Assembly: GCF_000420705.1 (NCBI RefSeq)
Contig: NZ_ATVL01000009.1
Span: 620,001-684,000 of the forward strand
Direction of reading: 5' to 3'
Source: Hymenobacter norwichensis DSM 15439
GTDB lineage: Bacteria > Bacteroidota > Bacteroidia > Cytophagales > Hymenobacteraceae
Length of the DNA: 64,000 nt
Part shown: positions 1 through 8,827 of the stretch, one piece after another
How the letters are laid out: each line of letters begins with the position of its first letter
Numbering within the stretch: the first letter of the stretch is position 1
The notes under the pieces: model-generated
Databases searched by the model: none
The model's input: only the letters and a program-made list of their open reading frames with translations
What the model was told of the DNA's origin: nothing
Program-made: the position numbers and the translations under genes

Positions 1-1854
1 TTTCCGGGCCGGGAACTGCAAGGTAAACCCCTGTTGGAGGCGTTGCCGGAGCTAGCCGGGCTGCCAGTGTGGCAAACCCTGCGCCAAGTGTACGAAACCG
101 GCGTCACGCACGAGGAAAAGGACATGCTGGTGTCCGTGGCGCGCTATGCCGGGGGCGAATTGGAACCCTTCTATTTCAACTACATCCAGCAGGCCCGCTA
201 CAACGAGCACGGCCAGATTGATGGCGTGCTGGTGTTTGCCTTTGAAACCACAGCGCAGGTGCATACCCGGCAGCGGGCCGAAACCTTGCAGGCACAGGTG
301 CTGGCAGCTGCCCAGCGCGAGGCCCAGGAGCGTGAGTCGTTCTATCAGGTGTTCGAGCAAACCCCAGCCAGTATGGTACTGCTGCGTGGCCCCCACCACC
401 GGGTCGAGTACTACAACAAGGCCTACCAGCAGCTATTTCCGGGCCGCCAAATGCAGGGCCGCACCATTGCCGAAATCCAGCCCGACGCCGCTGCACAAGG
501 CTTTGTAGCCCTGCTCAACAACGTATACGATACTGGTGAAACCTTCTTTGGGGATGAGCTGCCGCTGCTTATTGAGCAGCCCGACGGTCAGCCGCCTAAA
601 AAAACCTACTTCAACTTCACTTACCAGCCCTACCGAGAAAGTGGCCAGATTGTAGGCATTTCCGTGTTTGCCTATGACGTAACCGGGCAGGTGCTAGCCC
701 GCCAGCAGCGCGAGCGGAACGAGCGGCAGCTTCAGCTTATCACCGATTCCCTGCCTGTGCTTATCAGCTACCTCGACCGGGAAGAGAAGTACCGCTTCGC
801 CAACCAGAGCTACGAAAACTGGTTTATGAAGAAACCTACGGAGCTGCTAGGCCTGCCCATCCGGCAGGTGGTGGGTGAGCAGGCCTACGCCAACATCAAA
901 AAGCACATCCGACGGGCTCTGGCCGGTGAGCGGCTGGATTTTGAGGCCCGCATGCCTTACCGCGCCGATTTTGTGCGCTACACCCACACCAGCTACGTGC
1001 CCGACGTGCAACACGACGAGGTGGTGGGCTTCTACGCTATGGTGATGGACATTACCGACCAGGTGGAAAGCCGCCACCAGGTGGAGGCCCTCAATGAAGA
1101 GCTGGCCGCCATCAACGAGGAATTGCAGGCCACCAACGAAGAGCTGTCGGATACCAACCAGCAGTTAAGCCGCACCAACGTCGACCTCGACAACTTCATC
1201 TACACGGCTTCCCACGACTTGCGCGCGCCCATTGCCAATATTGAGGGCCTGTTGCAGGCTCTTAATTACCAACTGCCGCCCAGCGCGGCCAGTGAGGGCC
1301 AGGTGCTCCCGATTCTGGGGATGATGCAGGGTGCGGTGGAGCGGTTCCAGAAAACTATCAACCACCTCACCGACGTCACGAAGCTGCAAAAAGAGCAGGT
1401 GCAGCCCACCCAGACCGTTGATTTGACCACGGTGCTGGAAGAAGTGCGACTGGACTTGGCCCCGCTGATGGCGGCCACCCAGGCTGAGCTGCGGGTGGAG
1501 GTGGGGGAGTGCCCCACCATTTCGTTTTCGCAGAAAAATCTGCGCAGTGTGCTCTACAACCTGCTCAGCAACGCTTTCAAATACTGCCACCCCGACCGGA
1601 CGCCGCAGGTGCTCGTGCGCTGCCGCCAGGCCAAGGGCTACGCCGTGCTGGAGGTGGAGGATAACGGCCTGGGGCTCGACCAAGGGCAGCAGGCGCGCCT
1701 GTTCGGCATGTTCCAGCGGTTCCATGATCATGTGGAAGGTACCGGAATAGGACTATACATGGTTAAGCGGATGGTTGAAAACGTAGGTGGGCGGATTCAA
1801 GTGCAAAGCCAGTTGGGAGAGGGTACCACGTTTGTCGTCTTTTTCCCGCGCTAG
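1..1854 (+). CDS. PAS-domain sensor histidine kinase, 5' end cut by window edge
   Basis: The frame is open from the first base of the window, so the start lies outside; a TTG at base 34 is only an internal codon. About 617 residues are visible. They hold the end of one PAS domain, a complete second PAS (around residues 110-240), a third PAS (around 250-360), a coiled coil rich in NEEL/TNEEL repeats (around 365-400), and a HisKA domain with the phospho-acceptor in SHDLRAP (His405 counted from base 1). A HATPase domain with NLLSNAFKY, DNGLGLD and GTGIGLYMV boxes follows. No membrane segment is visible, so the kinase may be cytoplasmic, but the missing N-terminus could change this. A CheY-like receiver follows about 80 bases downstream on the same strand and is the natural phosphotransfer partner. 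The signal sensed cannot be told. Confidence 0.93.
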   Translation, partial: FPGRELQGKPLLEALPELAGLPVWQTLRQVYETGVTHEEKDMLVSVARYAGGELEPFYFNYIQQARYNEHGQIDGVLVFAFETTAQVHTRQRAETLQAQVLAAAQREAQERESFYQVFEQTPASMVLLRGPHHRVEYYNKAYQQLFPGRQMQGRTIAEIQPDAAAQGFVALLNNVYDTGETFFGDELPLLIEQPDGQPPKKTYFNFTYQPYRESGQIVGISVFAYDVTGQVLARQQRERNERQLQLITDSLPVLISYLDREEKYRFANQSYENWFMKKPTELLGLPIRQVVGEQAYANIKKHIRRALAGERLDFEARMPYRADFVRYTHTSYVPDVQHDEVVGFYAMVMDITDQVESRHQVEALNEELAAINEELQATNEELSDTNQQLSRTNVDLDNFIYTASHDLRAPIANIEGLLQALNYQLPPSAASEGQVLPILGMMQGAVERFQKTINHLTDVTKLQKEQVQPTQTVDLTTVLEEVRLDLAPLMAATQAELRVEVGECPTISFSQKNLRSVLYNLLSNAFKYCHPDRTPQVLVRCRQAKGYAVLEVEDNGLGLDQGQQARLFGMFQRFHDHVEGTGIGLYMVKRMVENVGGRIQVQSQLGEGTTFVVFFPR

Positions 1855-1935
1855 GCCGTATAGCTTGGCAGTGGGTTGGGAGCAGAGGCAGTTGCCACTA
1901 AGCAGGCAAACCAGTCGGAGTTAGTTCTATACCAT

Positions 1936-2352
1936 ATGCAGAAGCTTTCCAGTATCTTATTGGTAGATGACGATTCAACTACTAATTTTCTTAATGAGCT
2001 CTTGTTGAAGCGTCTGGACGTAGCCGACAAGCTATTGACGGCGCAAAACGGACGCGAAGCGCTGGCCACACTGGGCGAGATATGCCCGCAGGCTGTAGCC
2101 GACTGCCCTTCGCTGATTCTGCTCGACGTGAACATGCCCGTGATGAACGGCATCGAGTTTCTGGAAGCCTACGCGCAATTGCCCGTGGAGCAGCAGGAAA
2201 TGGTAGTAATAGTTATGCTCACTACTTCGATGCACGCCCGCGACCTGAAACGGGTGCAGGAGCTGCCCATTGCTGGGCTGGTGAACAAGCCGCTCACCAA
2301 GGAGAAAGTCGATTCCATTTTGCAGATGCACTTTCACCGGCACCTGGAGTAG
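1936..2352 (+). CDS. CheY-like single-domain response regulator
   Basis: This is a receiver domain of about 138 residues with no output domain. It shows the acidic pocket VDDD near the N-terminus, the phosphorylation site in LLDVNMPVM (Asp64), the TTS segment and the conserved lysine in NKPLTKEK. The length and the NMPVMNG motif resemble Rcp1-type receivers that pair with PAS kinases. The ATG at 1936 was chosen because the receiver fold begins four residues later; the upstream TTG at 1876 would add 20 residues of no recognisable character. It follows the PAS histidine kinase on the same strand and probably takes phosphate from it. It must act by protein-protein contact because it lacks a DNA-binding domain. 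Confidence 0.92.
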   Translation: MQKLSSILLVDDDSTTNFLNELLLKRLDVADKLLTAQNGREALATLGEICPQAVADCPSLILLDVNMPVMNGIEFLEAYAQLPVEQQEMVVIVMLTTSMHARDLKRVQELPIAGLVNKPLTKEKVDSILQMHFHRHLE

Positions 2353-2445
2353 AGCGTAACGGAGCAGCGAGGTAACTGAGCAAGTATAGTGTCTGCTTTA
2401 TCTCGCTCTGACAGCCTCTTAGCGTAGCATCAGCTTTATCACACT

Positions 2446-2507
2446 AGCAAGATGCTTCGGCGGCATTTATACCCTTGGCTTGAAGTGCTACTTGCGCAGC
2501 ATGACGA
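2446..2507. repeat. degenerate fragment resembling hairpin family A
   Basis: In the spacer between two convergent genes, the pieces caagatgcttcggcgg and gcgcagcatgacg match the right half of the hairpin repeats found elsewhere in the window (family A). No matching left arm is visible. This is probably a decayed copy, and the match is weak. Confidence 0.3.
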
Positions 2508-2543
2508 GCTTTTGATCTGTTACTCAGCTACTCTATTGCTCAG

Positions 2544-4322
2544 TTATTCTCCCGCCGGAAGTGTAAACAGAAACCGGCTGCCGGCGCCAGGAGTGCTTTC
2601 CACCCACAGGCGGCCACCTTGGGTGCCGATAAACTCGCGGGAGATGCTCAGGCCTAGGCCCGAGCCGCCTTTGTGGCCGGCGGGGTTAGGTACTTCAGCA
2701 AAGCGCTGGAAGATTCGCTCGTGATACTCTGCCGGAATACCGGGACCGTAGTCCTGTACGCTCACTTGCAGCTCGTGGCCAGGTAGTTGGGTAGCTTGTA
2801 CCAGTAGGCGTGCGCCGCGCGGCGAGTAGCGGATGGCGTTGGCCAGTAGGTTGATAAGCACCCAGGTGGTTTTTTCCAGGTCGGCGCGGGCGGCGGGTAG
2901 GGTAGGCGGCAGGCTGGCTTCCAGAATCAACTCTTTGTCCTGAAGCTGCGGCTGCACGGTATCCACGGCGTAAGCCACCACATCGGCCAGAGCTATAGAG
3001 CGTACATCGAGCTTGATACCGGCTCCCGCATCTAGCCGTGAAACGTCGAGAAGCTGACCCACCATGCCGAGCAGGCGGGTGGTTTCCTCCCGGATGCCGT
3101 CGGCGATGCGCAGGCGCTCCTCGGGGTCGGTGCGCTCGTCTTGCAGCAGCATGAGGCTGAGGTTGATGCTGGCCAGCGGCGTTTTCAGCTCGTGTGATAC
3201 AGTGGCCAGGAAGTTGGACTTTACCTCGTCGAGCTTCTTGAACTCCGACACGTTGCGCAACGACAGAATGTGCCCTGCAAACTCGGTTTGCCGCAATTCC
3301 TTGTTGTACGACACAATGTGGCTGGCCGTGAGCCGGTAGTATACGTCCTCGCCCTGCTGCCGAAACGTGAGCAACGGCAACTGCGCGCTACCATCCACCG
3401 ACTTGGTAGCCGGCTCCAGTAGCGGCTGGAACAGTGTGTGCAGCAACTCCGATTCGCGGCTGAGGTCCTCGGCCTTGTGGCCCACTAGGTCGGCGGCGTG
3501 GCGGTCGAGGAGGCGGCGGGCGGTGGGGTTTGCCAGCAGCACACAGCCACTTTCATCGAGTAGCAGTAACCCTTCATCGAGGTGTTCTACCAGGCTTTCC
3601 AGGCGGTTGCGCTCGGTGGCGAGGGCCACGCGGGTGGCACTGCGTTGGTCCTGCATGTAGCCGAAGGCGCGGTTCAGGGCCAGGGCCACGGCACCTACTT
3701 CATCGTTTTTGGCAATGGGCACTAGGTGAGTGGGGCCGGGGCTGGCCACGTCTTCCACATCGGCGGTGAGGCGGCGCAGGGGGCGTAGCACTTCTCGCGG
3801 CAGCCGCACAATCAGCGCCAACCCAACGGCCGCACTCAAACTGACGAAGAGTAGCACGAGGCGCCGGGCGCGGGCTGCATCAGTCGTAACCCGCTGGGTA
3901 TCGGCGTTGAAGGAACGGGTGTTGAGGTCAACGGCGCGGTGAATTTCCGCCTGTAGCTGGCGCAGCTTGAGTTGCTGTTGTGCCATCGGGGCCTGCTCAT
4001 CCACTAGGGTTTGGTAGTCGGCTAGCTGCTGCGTGAGCGTATCGACCAGCTCCAATTCGCCCGGCTCGGTGATGTTAGCAGCTTCGCGGGTGAGGGCCCG
4101 CCGGAACTGCTCTAGTGGTGCGGCGGCGTTGGGCTGTTGCTCCAGCTGCTCCACAGCGCGCAGCATTTGGAGGCCGTATTCCACCGAGTTGAAGTTGGCC
4201 CGTTGCACTCCGCGCGCGCCGCCTTCCAGCCGCTGAATCGTTTGAAACGTGTACCCGCCCAAGGCCAGCAGCAACACCAACATGGTCAGGATGCTCAGGC
4301 GGATTTTGGTTTTTAAGGTCAT
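2544..4322 (-). CDS. membrane sensor histidine kinase (HAMP-PAS-HisKA-HATPase)
   Basis: The protein has 592 residues. An N-terminal membrane helix (about 10-28) is followed by a periplasmic helical region of about 120 residues and a second membrane helix (about 152-172). A HAMP segment (about 175-230), a PAS domain starting with a SLVEHLDEGLLLLD-type helix, HisKA with VSHELKTPL (His377) and HATPase with NLLANAIRYSP, DYGPGIP and GSGLGLSIS complete it. The architecture is that of KinB/NtrB-like kinases. The sigma-54 response regulator gene lies just upstream on the same strand, separated by about 250 bases that contain a hairpin repeat, so the two probably form a two-component pair. The start is an ATG followed directly by a short positive stretch and the first membrane helix. 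The ligand is unknown. Confidence 0.93.
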   Translation of the reverse strand: MTLKTKIRLSILTMLVLLLALGGYTFQTIQRLEGGARGVQRANFNSVEYGLQMLRAVEQLEQQPNAAAPLEQFRRALTREAANITEPGELELVDTLTQQLADYQTLVDEQAPMAQQQLKLRQLQAEIHRAVDLNTRSFNADTQRVTTDAARARRLVLLFVSLSAAVGLALIVRLPREVLRPLRRLTADVEDVASPGPTHLVPIAKNDEVGAVALALNRAFGYMQDQRSATRVALATERNRLESLVEHLDEGLLLLDESGCVLLANPTARRLLDRHAADLVGHKAEDLSRESELLHTLFQPLLEPATKSVDGSAQLPLLTFRQQGEDVYYRLTASHIVSYNKELRQTEFAGHILSLRNVSEFKKLDEVKSNFLATVSHELKTPLASINLSLMLLQDERTDPEERLRIADGIREETTRLLGMVGQLLDVSRLDAGAGIKLDVRSIALADVVAYAVDTVQPQLQDKELILEASLPPTLPAARADLEKTTWVLINLLANAIRYSPRGARLLVQATQLPGHELQVSVQDYGPGIPAEYHERIFQRFAEVPNPAGHKGGSGLGLSISREFIGTQGGRLWVESTPGAGSRFLFTLPAGE

Positions 4323-4419
4323 AGGAATGAAGGGTAGCGCGAAGCCGGGGCCGAGTATTGAGAAGCGTAATTGAGTCTCTGTCTTTGATTAGGCTGTGAA
4401 TATTCAACCAAAAGCACGG

Positions 4420-4519
4420 CCGTCATGCAGAGGCGCAGCCGAAGCATCTCGCGTGCTAACGTCAGGATTACTACTTCAACATCAGCACGCGAGATGCTTC
4501 GCTGCGCTCTGCATGACGG
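4420..4519. repeat. family A long hairpin repeat, copy A1
   Basis: A 100-bp inverted repeat. The left arm ccgtcatgcagaggcgcagc and following bases pair with the right arm ending ctgcgctctgcatgacgg. The stem also takes in cgaagcatctcgcgtgct and its complement, giving nearly 40 bp with a loop of roughly 20 bases. It sits between the sigma-54 regulator and its kinase, inside a probable operon. Confidence 0.85.
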
Positions 4520-4572
4520 TAGCTATAGGACTGAAAATTCTACCTGTTCACGCCCTTGATGCATAGAAAAAC

Positions 4573-5934
4573 CTACTGCAAGCCGTACTCTTGCACTTTG
4601 CGGTAGAGGGTGGTTAGGCCAATGCCGAGCTGGCGGGCGGCTTCGGTTTTGTTACCTTGGGTGCGGTGGAGCAGCAGTTGGATGTGGCGGGCTTCCACGG
4701 CGCGGAGGCTGTTGTCGTCGGGATTGGCATCGGTGAGGCGGAGCGGGGCGACGGGGGCGTGGAACTCGTCGGGGAGGTAGGCGGCCAGGGGCTGGTCGGC
4801 GGGGGCGAGGATGGCGGCGCGTTCCAGCACGTTTTTCAGTTCGCGCACATTGCCGGGCCAGGGGTACTGTTGGAGCAGGCGCAAACACTCGGTGTCGAGG
4901 CCGGGCAGACGCTTGCAGAGCTTGGCGGCGAAGTATTGCAGGAAGTATTCGGCCAGGGCGGGCACGTCGGTGGGCCGTTCTTTGAGGGGCGGCACGTTGA
5001 TGGTGAACACCGACAGCCGGTAGTACAAATCGAGGCGGAAACGGCCTTCGGCGGCTTCGTGCTTGAGGTTGCGGTTGGTGGCGGCTACCAAGCGCACGTT
5101 CACGTTGGTGGGCTTGGTGTCGCCGAGCTTGGTGAACTGCTGCAACTCCAGCACCCTGAGGAACTTGGCTTGCACGTTCAGTTCCAACTCCCCGATTTCA
5201 TCGAGAAACAAGGTGCCGCCGTTGGCTTCTTCCAACAAGCCTTTCTTATCGGCCAGCGCCCCCGTAAAGGCACCTTTCTTGTACCCAAACAGCTCCGATT
5301 CCAGTAGCTCCCGCGGAAACGCGCTGCAATTCACCGCCACAAACGACTTCGACTTGCGCGGACTCGCCTCGTGAATGGCTTGCGCAAACAGCTCCTTGCC
5401 CGAACCCGTGGGCCCTTCCAGCAGCACGGTGCTATCTGTCACGGCTACTTGCTCGCCCATGGTCTGGGCCCGCCGCAGTGCCCCCGACGAGCCAATCATG
5501 GAGCTGAAGCTGTGCCGCTGGCCCATTTTGCGCTCCAACTCGGCCACCCGGCGGCGCAGGCGGGATTTTTCGGCGGCGCGGTCCACTACTACCACCAACT
5601 GCTGCTCGAAGTCGCCTTTGGTGAGGTAGTCGAAGGCGCCTTGCTTCATGGCTTTCACGCCGTCGGGGATGGTGCCGAAGGCGGTGAGCAGGATTACTTC
5701 CATGTCGGGCGCTTTGGCCTTGAGGCGCGGCAGCAACTCCACGCCGTTGGCATCGGGTAGCTTCACATCGGACACCACTACCAGCACTTCGGCGGCGTGC
5801 TGCTCCAGCAGTTCCAGCCCGCGCCGGGCATCGGGCGCTTGCAGAATTGTGTAGCCTTCCAGCTCCAGTACCCGCGCCAAGAGTTGGCGCAAGCGCGGTT
5901 CATCGTCAATGAGTAGAAGTGTTCCGGAGGGCAT
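4573..5934 (-). CDS. sigma-54-dependent response regulator, NtrC family
   Basis: The 453-residue protein has a receiver domain (about 5-120, phosphorylation site Asp56 in SDVKLPD), a short coiled linker, and an AAA+ sigma-54 activation domain. The AAA+ part has Walker A GPTGSGKE at 174-181, the GAFTGA sigma-54 contact loop at 221-226 and Walker B LFLDE around 242-246. A Fis-type helix-turn-helix (TEAARQLGIGLTTLYRKVQ) ends the protein. The Walker A reads GPTGSGKE rather than the usual GESGTGKE, a tolerated variant. It activates RpoN-dependent promoters when phosphorylated, most likely by the membrane kinase encoded immediately downstream. No -24/-12 target promoter was identified in the window, so the regulon is unknown. 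Confidence 0.96.
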   Translation of the reverse strand: MPSGTLLLIDDEPRLRQLLARVLELEGYTILQAPDARRGLELLEQHAAEVLVVVSDVKLPDANGVELLPRLKAKAPDMEVILLTAFGTIPDGVKAMKQGAFDYLTKGDFEQQLVVVVDRAAEKSRLRRRVAELERKMGQRHSFSSMIGSSGALRRAQTMGEQVAVTDSTVLLEGPTGSGKELFAQAIHEASPRKSKSFVAVNCSAFPRELLESELFGYKKGAFTGALADKKGLLEEANGGTLFLDEIGELELNVQAKFLRVLELQQFTKLGDTKPTNVNVRLVAATNRNLKHEAAEGRFRLDLYYRLSVFTINVPPLKERPTDVPALAEYFLQYFAAKLCKRLPGLDTECLRLLQQYPWPGNVRELKNVLERAAILAPADQPLAAYLPDEFHAPVAPLRLTDANPDDNSLRAVEARHIQLLLHRTQGNKTEAARQLGIGLTTLYRKVQEYGLQ

Positions 5935-6059
5935 GATTGAGGAATAGGGTGATAGAATGCTGGAGGGGGTAAAAGTAGCAGGGTATATGCTTAGGCACCT
6001 CTTGCTCTCAGCTGATTTGGTATATTTGATGTTTTGGGTTGTATAATTCTATTTAATAG

Positions 6060-6704
6060 ATGCTTATGATGATCGTAGAGCAACTCGAATCGTTTTTACT
6101 GTTAATAGATAACCTAGGGGGGAATGCAAAGCCCTTACTGTTTGCTCCACCTGCTTCAGATAGTGAAATTCAAGAGCTTGAGCTGAAACTAGGTTATAGA
6201 ATGCCAGAGGATTTCAGAAATATCTTGCTGACCATCAGTTCTCACTGCGAATTCAAATGGTTTCTTCCTGATGATTTTGAACTCCTTCCTCCAATACATC
6301 AAATCTTCTCCGGCGAATTGCACTGGGGGATAGAATTCATCTTGTCATTTAATGAAAGCAGAGAAGGATGGATTAGAGAAGTGTTTTCTAATCCCGCCGA
6401 TGAATATGATAAGGTTTGGTACAATAAATTAATATTTCAAGAGGTTGGTAATGGAGACTTTATTGCTATTGACTTATTGCCAGATTCTTATGGGAAAATA
6501 ATATACCTAAGTCATGATGATGGCGAAGGGCACGGTTATGTAATAGCAAATTCGTTTTCTGAGCTATTACATAAGTGGGTTGAGTTAGGATGCACAGGTG
6601 GAGAAGATTGGCAATGGTTGCCTTTCTGTGAGGATAAATTCACCGGAATTAACCCTAATAGCAAAAATGCTCTGGTCTGGAAGCAAGCTATTGGACTAAT
6701 TTGA
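6060..6704 (+). CDS. SMI1/KNR4 (SUKH) family protein
   Basis: A 214-residue protein with the SUKH-fold signature: an N-terminal helix-rich segment ending ASDSEIQELELKLGYRMPEDF, then a tryptophan-rich strand region and a GDFIAIDL box followed by YLSHDDGEG. SUKH proteins are often immunity proteins of polymorphic toxin systems in bacteria, but many are orphans. No toxin gene is adjacent. Base composition is clearly richer in A+T than its neighbours, which suggests recent acquisition. The start could be the ATG at 6060 or either of the ATGs at 6066 and 6069, because the frame opens MLMM. It lies convergent to the ABC ATPase gene and divergent from the sigma-54 regulator. Confidence 0.85.
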   Translation: MLMMIVEQLESFLLLIDNLGGNAKPLLFAPPASDSEIQELELKLGYRMPEDFRNILLTISSHCEFKWFLPDDFELLPPIHQIFSGELHWGIEFILSFNESREGWIREVFSNPADEYDKVWYNKLIFQEVGNGDFIAIDLLPDSYGKIIYLSHDDGEGHGYVIANSFSELLHKWVELGCTGGEDWQWLPFCEDKFTGINPNSKNALVWKQAIGLI

Positions 6705-6726
6705 GCTAGGTATCATAATATCTATT

Positions 6727-7557
6727 CTAACTCTCCCGAATCTCGCTCTTGATTTCCTCCACGAACTGCGCGAATTCGGGTTCGGCTTCCACGTTGGGGT
6801 GCCAGGCCAGGCCCATTTCGGCGAGGTTGTATTGGTGCTGTTGGGTGATGGTGGCGCCGGGGATGAGTTGGCCAGTGGCATCCCGTTCGTAGCCGAGTAG
6901 CCACAGCCGGTCGGCGAGGGCGGTGGTGGTGGCAATGTCGTGGGAGACGATGACGACGGTGTTGAGCTCGTCCATGGTCGTGACTTCGAGGATGATTTTC
7001 TTGACCTCGTCGATCATGGCTACGTCGAGGCCGGAAAAGGGCTCGTCGAGCAGGATGAGGTGCTCAGAGCAGAGCAGCTGTTGGGCAATGGCGGCGCGCT
7101 GGCGTTGGCCGCCCGAGAGATGCGCCGGGTATTTCTTGCGGTGCGGCGTGAGGTAAAACCGGTCTAGGTAGGAGGTTACTTGGCGTTGTGCTTCGTCGGG
7201 GGCGTGTTTGCGGAGGGCGGCTACTAGCAGGTTGTCGTGGAGGGTGCGGTGGTCGAAGAGGGGGTAGCGCTGCTGCACGAGGCCCACCATGCCCGGCAGC
7301 ACCGGCAACTGATTGACGCCCACTTGCACCGTGCCGCTACTCGGGGCCAGCAACCCGGCCATAATGCGGCACAACACCGATTTGCCGATGCCGGAGCGGC
7401 CATAAAACCCCACGACCTGCCCCTGGTTCATGCCCGGCCGGGTCACGTCGAGGACCTGCGCATTGATGTCGCGCAGAACAACTTCCCCGTTGAACGTCAT
7501 TGATACGCCTTGCAGCGTGAGGACCGGTTCTTTGTAATTGTAGGGTTGAGGAGTCAC
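6727..7557 (-). CDS. ABC transporter ATP-binding protein (NitT/TauT type)
   Basis: A nucleotide-binding domain with Walker A GRSGIGKS, Q-loop VQQRYPLFDH, signature LSGGQRQR, Walker B LILLDEPFSGLD and H-loop VSHD, in canonical order. A short C-terminal extension of about 50 residues follows. It would power the permease encoded just upstream (7813-8592) and, with the OmpA-fused binding protein further upstream, form one ABC complex at the inner membrane. The start is uncertain: the GTG at 7555-7557 is used here because the conserved fold starts soon after it; a TTG at 7608 would add 17 residues. A family A hairpin separates it from the permease gene. Substrate unknown. Confidence 0.9.
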   Translation of the reverse strand: MTPQPYNYKEPVLTLQGVSMTFNGEVVLRDINAQVLDVTRPGMNQGQVVGFYGRSGIGKSVLCRIMAGLLAPSSGTVQVGVNQLPVLPGMVGLVQQRYPLFDHRTLHDNLLVAALRKHAPDEAQRQVTSYLDRFYLTPHRKKYPAHLSGGQRQRAAIAQQLLCSEHLILLDEPFSGLDVAMIDEVKKIILEVTTMDELNTVVIVSHDIATTTALADRLWLLGYERDATGQLIPGATITQQHQYNLAEMGLAWHPNVEAEPEFAQFVEEIKSEIRES

Positions 7558-7616
7558 GGAGGTGAGATGGTGAATTGGTGAGAGATGGATACTAATGCCG
7601 TTGAACAACTCGTAGT

Positions 7617-7715
7617 CGTCATGCAGAGGCGTAGCCGAAGCATCTCGCGTGCTGACGTTGCAAGACTAGATTCAACGGTTCAAGCGAGATGCTTCGACTG
7701 CGCTCAGCATGACGG
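7617..7715. repeat. family A long hairpin repeat, copy A2 (mismatched arms)
   Basis: The left arm cgtcatgcagaggcgtagcc pairs imperfectly with the right arm, which ends gactgcgctcagcatgacgg. The arms belong to two different sub-types, so the distal stem contains mismatches. Copy A3 at 8666 is nearly identical over the hairpin and about 20 bases beyond it; A2 and A3 thus form direct repeats flanking the permease gene. Confidence 0.85.
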
Positions 7716-7812
7716 TTACTTTGGCGACGTCAGCACGCTGGATTGAGCTTCAGCCTCGTTGCATCCCTTGCTTGATGCCTCACATGCTAGCAAGACGTTT
7801 TTTTGAATCCGA

Positions 7813-8592
7813 CTACCGCGCCGTGGTCAATTCGGAATAGGGGAAGAACACGCGGCGCAGGAGCACGAACAGGTAGTCTTGCAACGCGCCTACGGCCAGA
7901 ATAACCAGCTGAATGGACACGACGCCGGCTAGGTGCAGGTAGCGGTTTTGCTTGTAAAGCAGAAGCCCAATGCCGCCTTCCGACTGGTAAAGCGTCTCGA
8001 CCAGTGTAATCATGGTCCAGATGATGGCGAAGTTCTGGCGGACCACTTCCAGCATGTCATCGAGCTTGCCGAGCACAATCACCTCGAAAAAGCTGCGCCA
8101 TTCGCTCATGCCGAGGGTGCGGGCGTGGTCCATTTCCTCCTGCGTGGTGGTCAGAATCACGCTGGTCATGCCCGTTACGAAGTACACCGTGGCCCCGAAA
8201 ACCAGCACCGACAGCTTCACTTGGTGGCCCGAACTAAGCATGAGAGCCATGAAGAACGTGAGGCCCGTGAGGGTGAGGTAGCGCAGCTTGGTGGCGGCAT
8301 AGGCCAGGGGCCGAAAGAACGGCAGCGCCGTGAGGTAGGAGATGAACAGGGCCAGCACCGTTGCCATGGCTACTGCCTGAATAGCAGTGACCAGGCTGGC
8401 CCACAGCTCCTGAATCAAGCCCTGCGTGCGCACCAGATCCTGAAAGGCTGTCAGCACTTCACTGAGCGTTGGGAATAGCTTGAGCGGGTACAGCAGCCAC
8501 AGCACCAACAGCACCAGCGCCTGGCAAGCCACCATGGTCAGGAAAACCGAATGGCGCGGCTGGGCATTTGGGAGAAAGAGATTCTTAAACAT
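7813..8592 (-). CDS. ABC transporter permease (SsuC/TauC-like)
   Basis: A 259-residue integral membrane protein with about six hydrophobic helices. An EAA-type loop runs around residues 150-190 (EEMDHARTLGMSEWRSF, then VRQNFAI), which is the contact site for the ATPase. This pattern matches permeases of the nitrate/sulfonate/taurine importer group. It lies between the OmpA-fused binding protein gene and the ATPase gene on the same strand, which supports one transport complex. Both flanking spacers carry a family A hairpin, so the gene is bracketed by direct repeats. The ATG start opens MFKNLFLP and is followed by the first membrane helix around residue 20. The transported compound cannot be named. 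Confidence 0.88.
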   Translation of the reverse strand: MFKNLFLPNAQPRHSVFLTMVACQALVLLVLWLLYPLKLFPTLSEVLTAFQDLVRTQGLIQELWASLVTAIQAVAMATVLALFISYLTALPFFRPLAYAATKLRYLTLTGLTFFMALMLSSGHQVKLSVLVFGATVYFVTGMTSVILTTTQEEMDHARTLGMSEWRSFFEVIVLGKLDDMLEVVRQNFAIIWTMITLVETLYQSEGGIGLLLYKQNRYLHLAGVVSIQLVILAVGALQDYLFVLLRRVFFPYSELTTAR

Positions 8593-8665
8593 GATAAGGT
8601 GGTAAACCAGAGAGAAAAGCCTGTTTTGCTAAACGTTGTCGAAGTATCCTGCCCGCTTCTTCAGC

Positions 8666-8765
8666 CCGTCATGCAGAGGCGTAGCCGAAGCATCACGCGT
8701 GCTGACGTTGCAAGGCTAGATTCAACGAAGCGGTAGAGATGCTTCGACTGCGCTCAGCATGACGG
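8666..8765. repeat. family A long hairpin repeat, copy A3 (mismatched arms)
   Basis: Almost the same sequence as copy A2, including the loop piece gctgacgttgcaag.ctagattcaacg and the downstream tail gacggttactttggc. It lies in the spacer between the OmpA-fused protein gene and the permease gene. Confidence 0.85.
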
Positions 8766-8796
8766 TTACTTTGGCAACGGCATCAGTATCGTACAG

Positions 8797-8825
8797 CGTC
8801 AGCACGTGAGATGCTTCGGCTACGC
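8797..8825. repeat. truncated right half of a family A hairpin
   Basis: The stretch gtcagcacgtgagatgcttcggctacgc is the right arm of a family A element without its left partner. It ends three bases from the stop codon of the OmpA-fused protein gene, as if an element had been lost or inserted at the very end of that gene. Confidence 0.55.
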
Positions 8826-8827
8826 GG

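Noticed and set aside
2452..2724. 90-residue plus-strand frame at the end of the HAMP kinase
   Set aside because: Most of it is antisense to the kinase ATPase domain, and the rest is a decayed repeat spacer.
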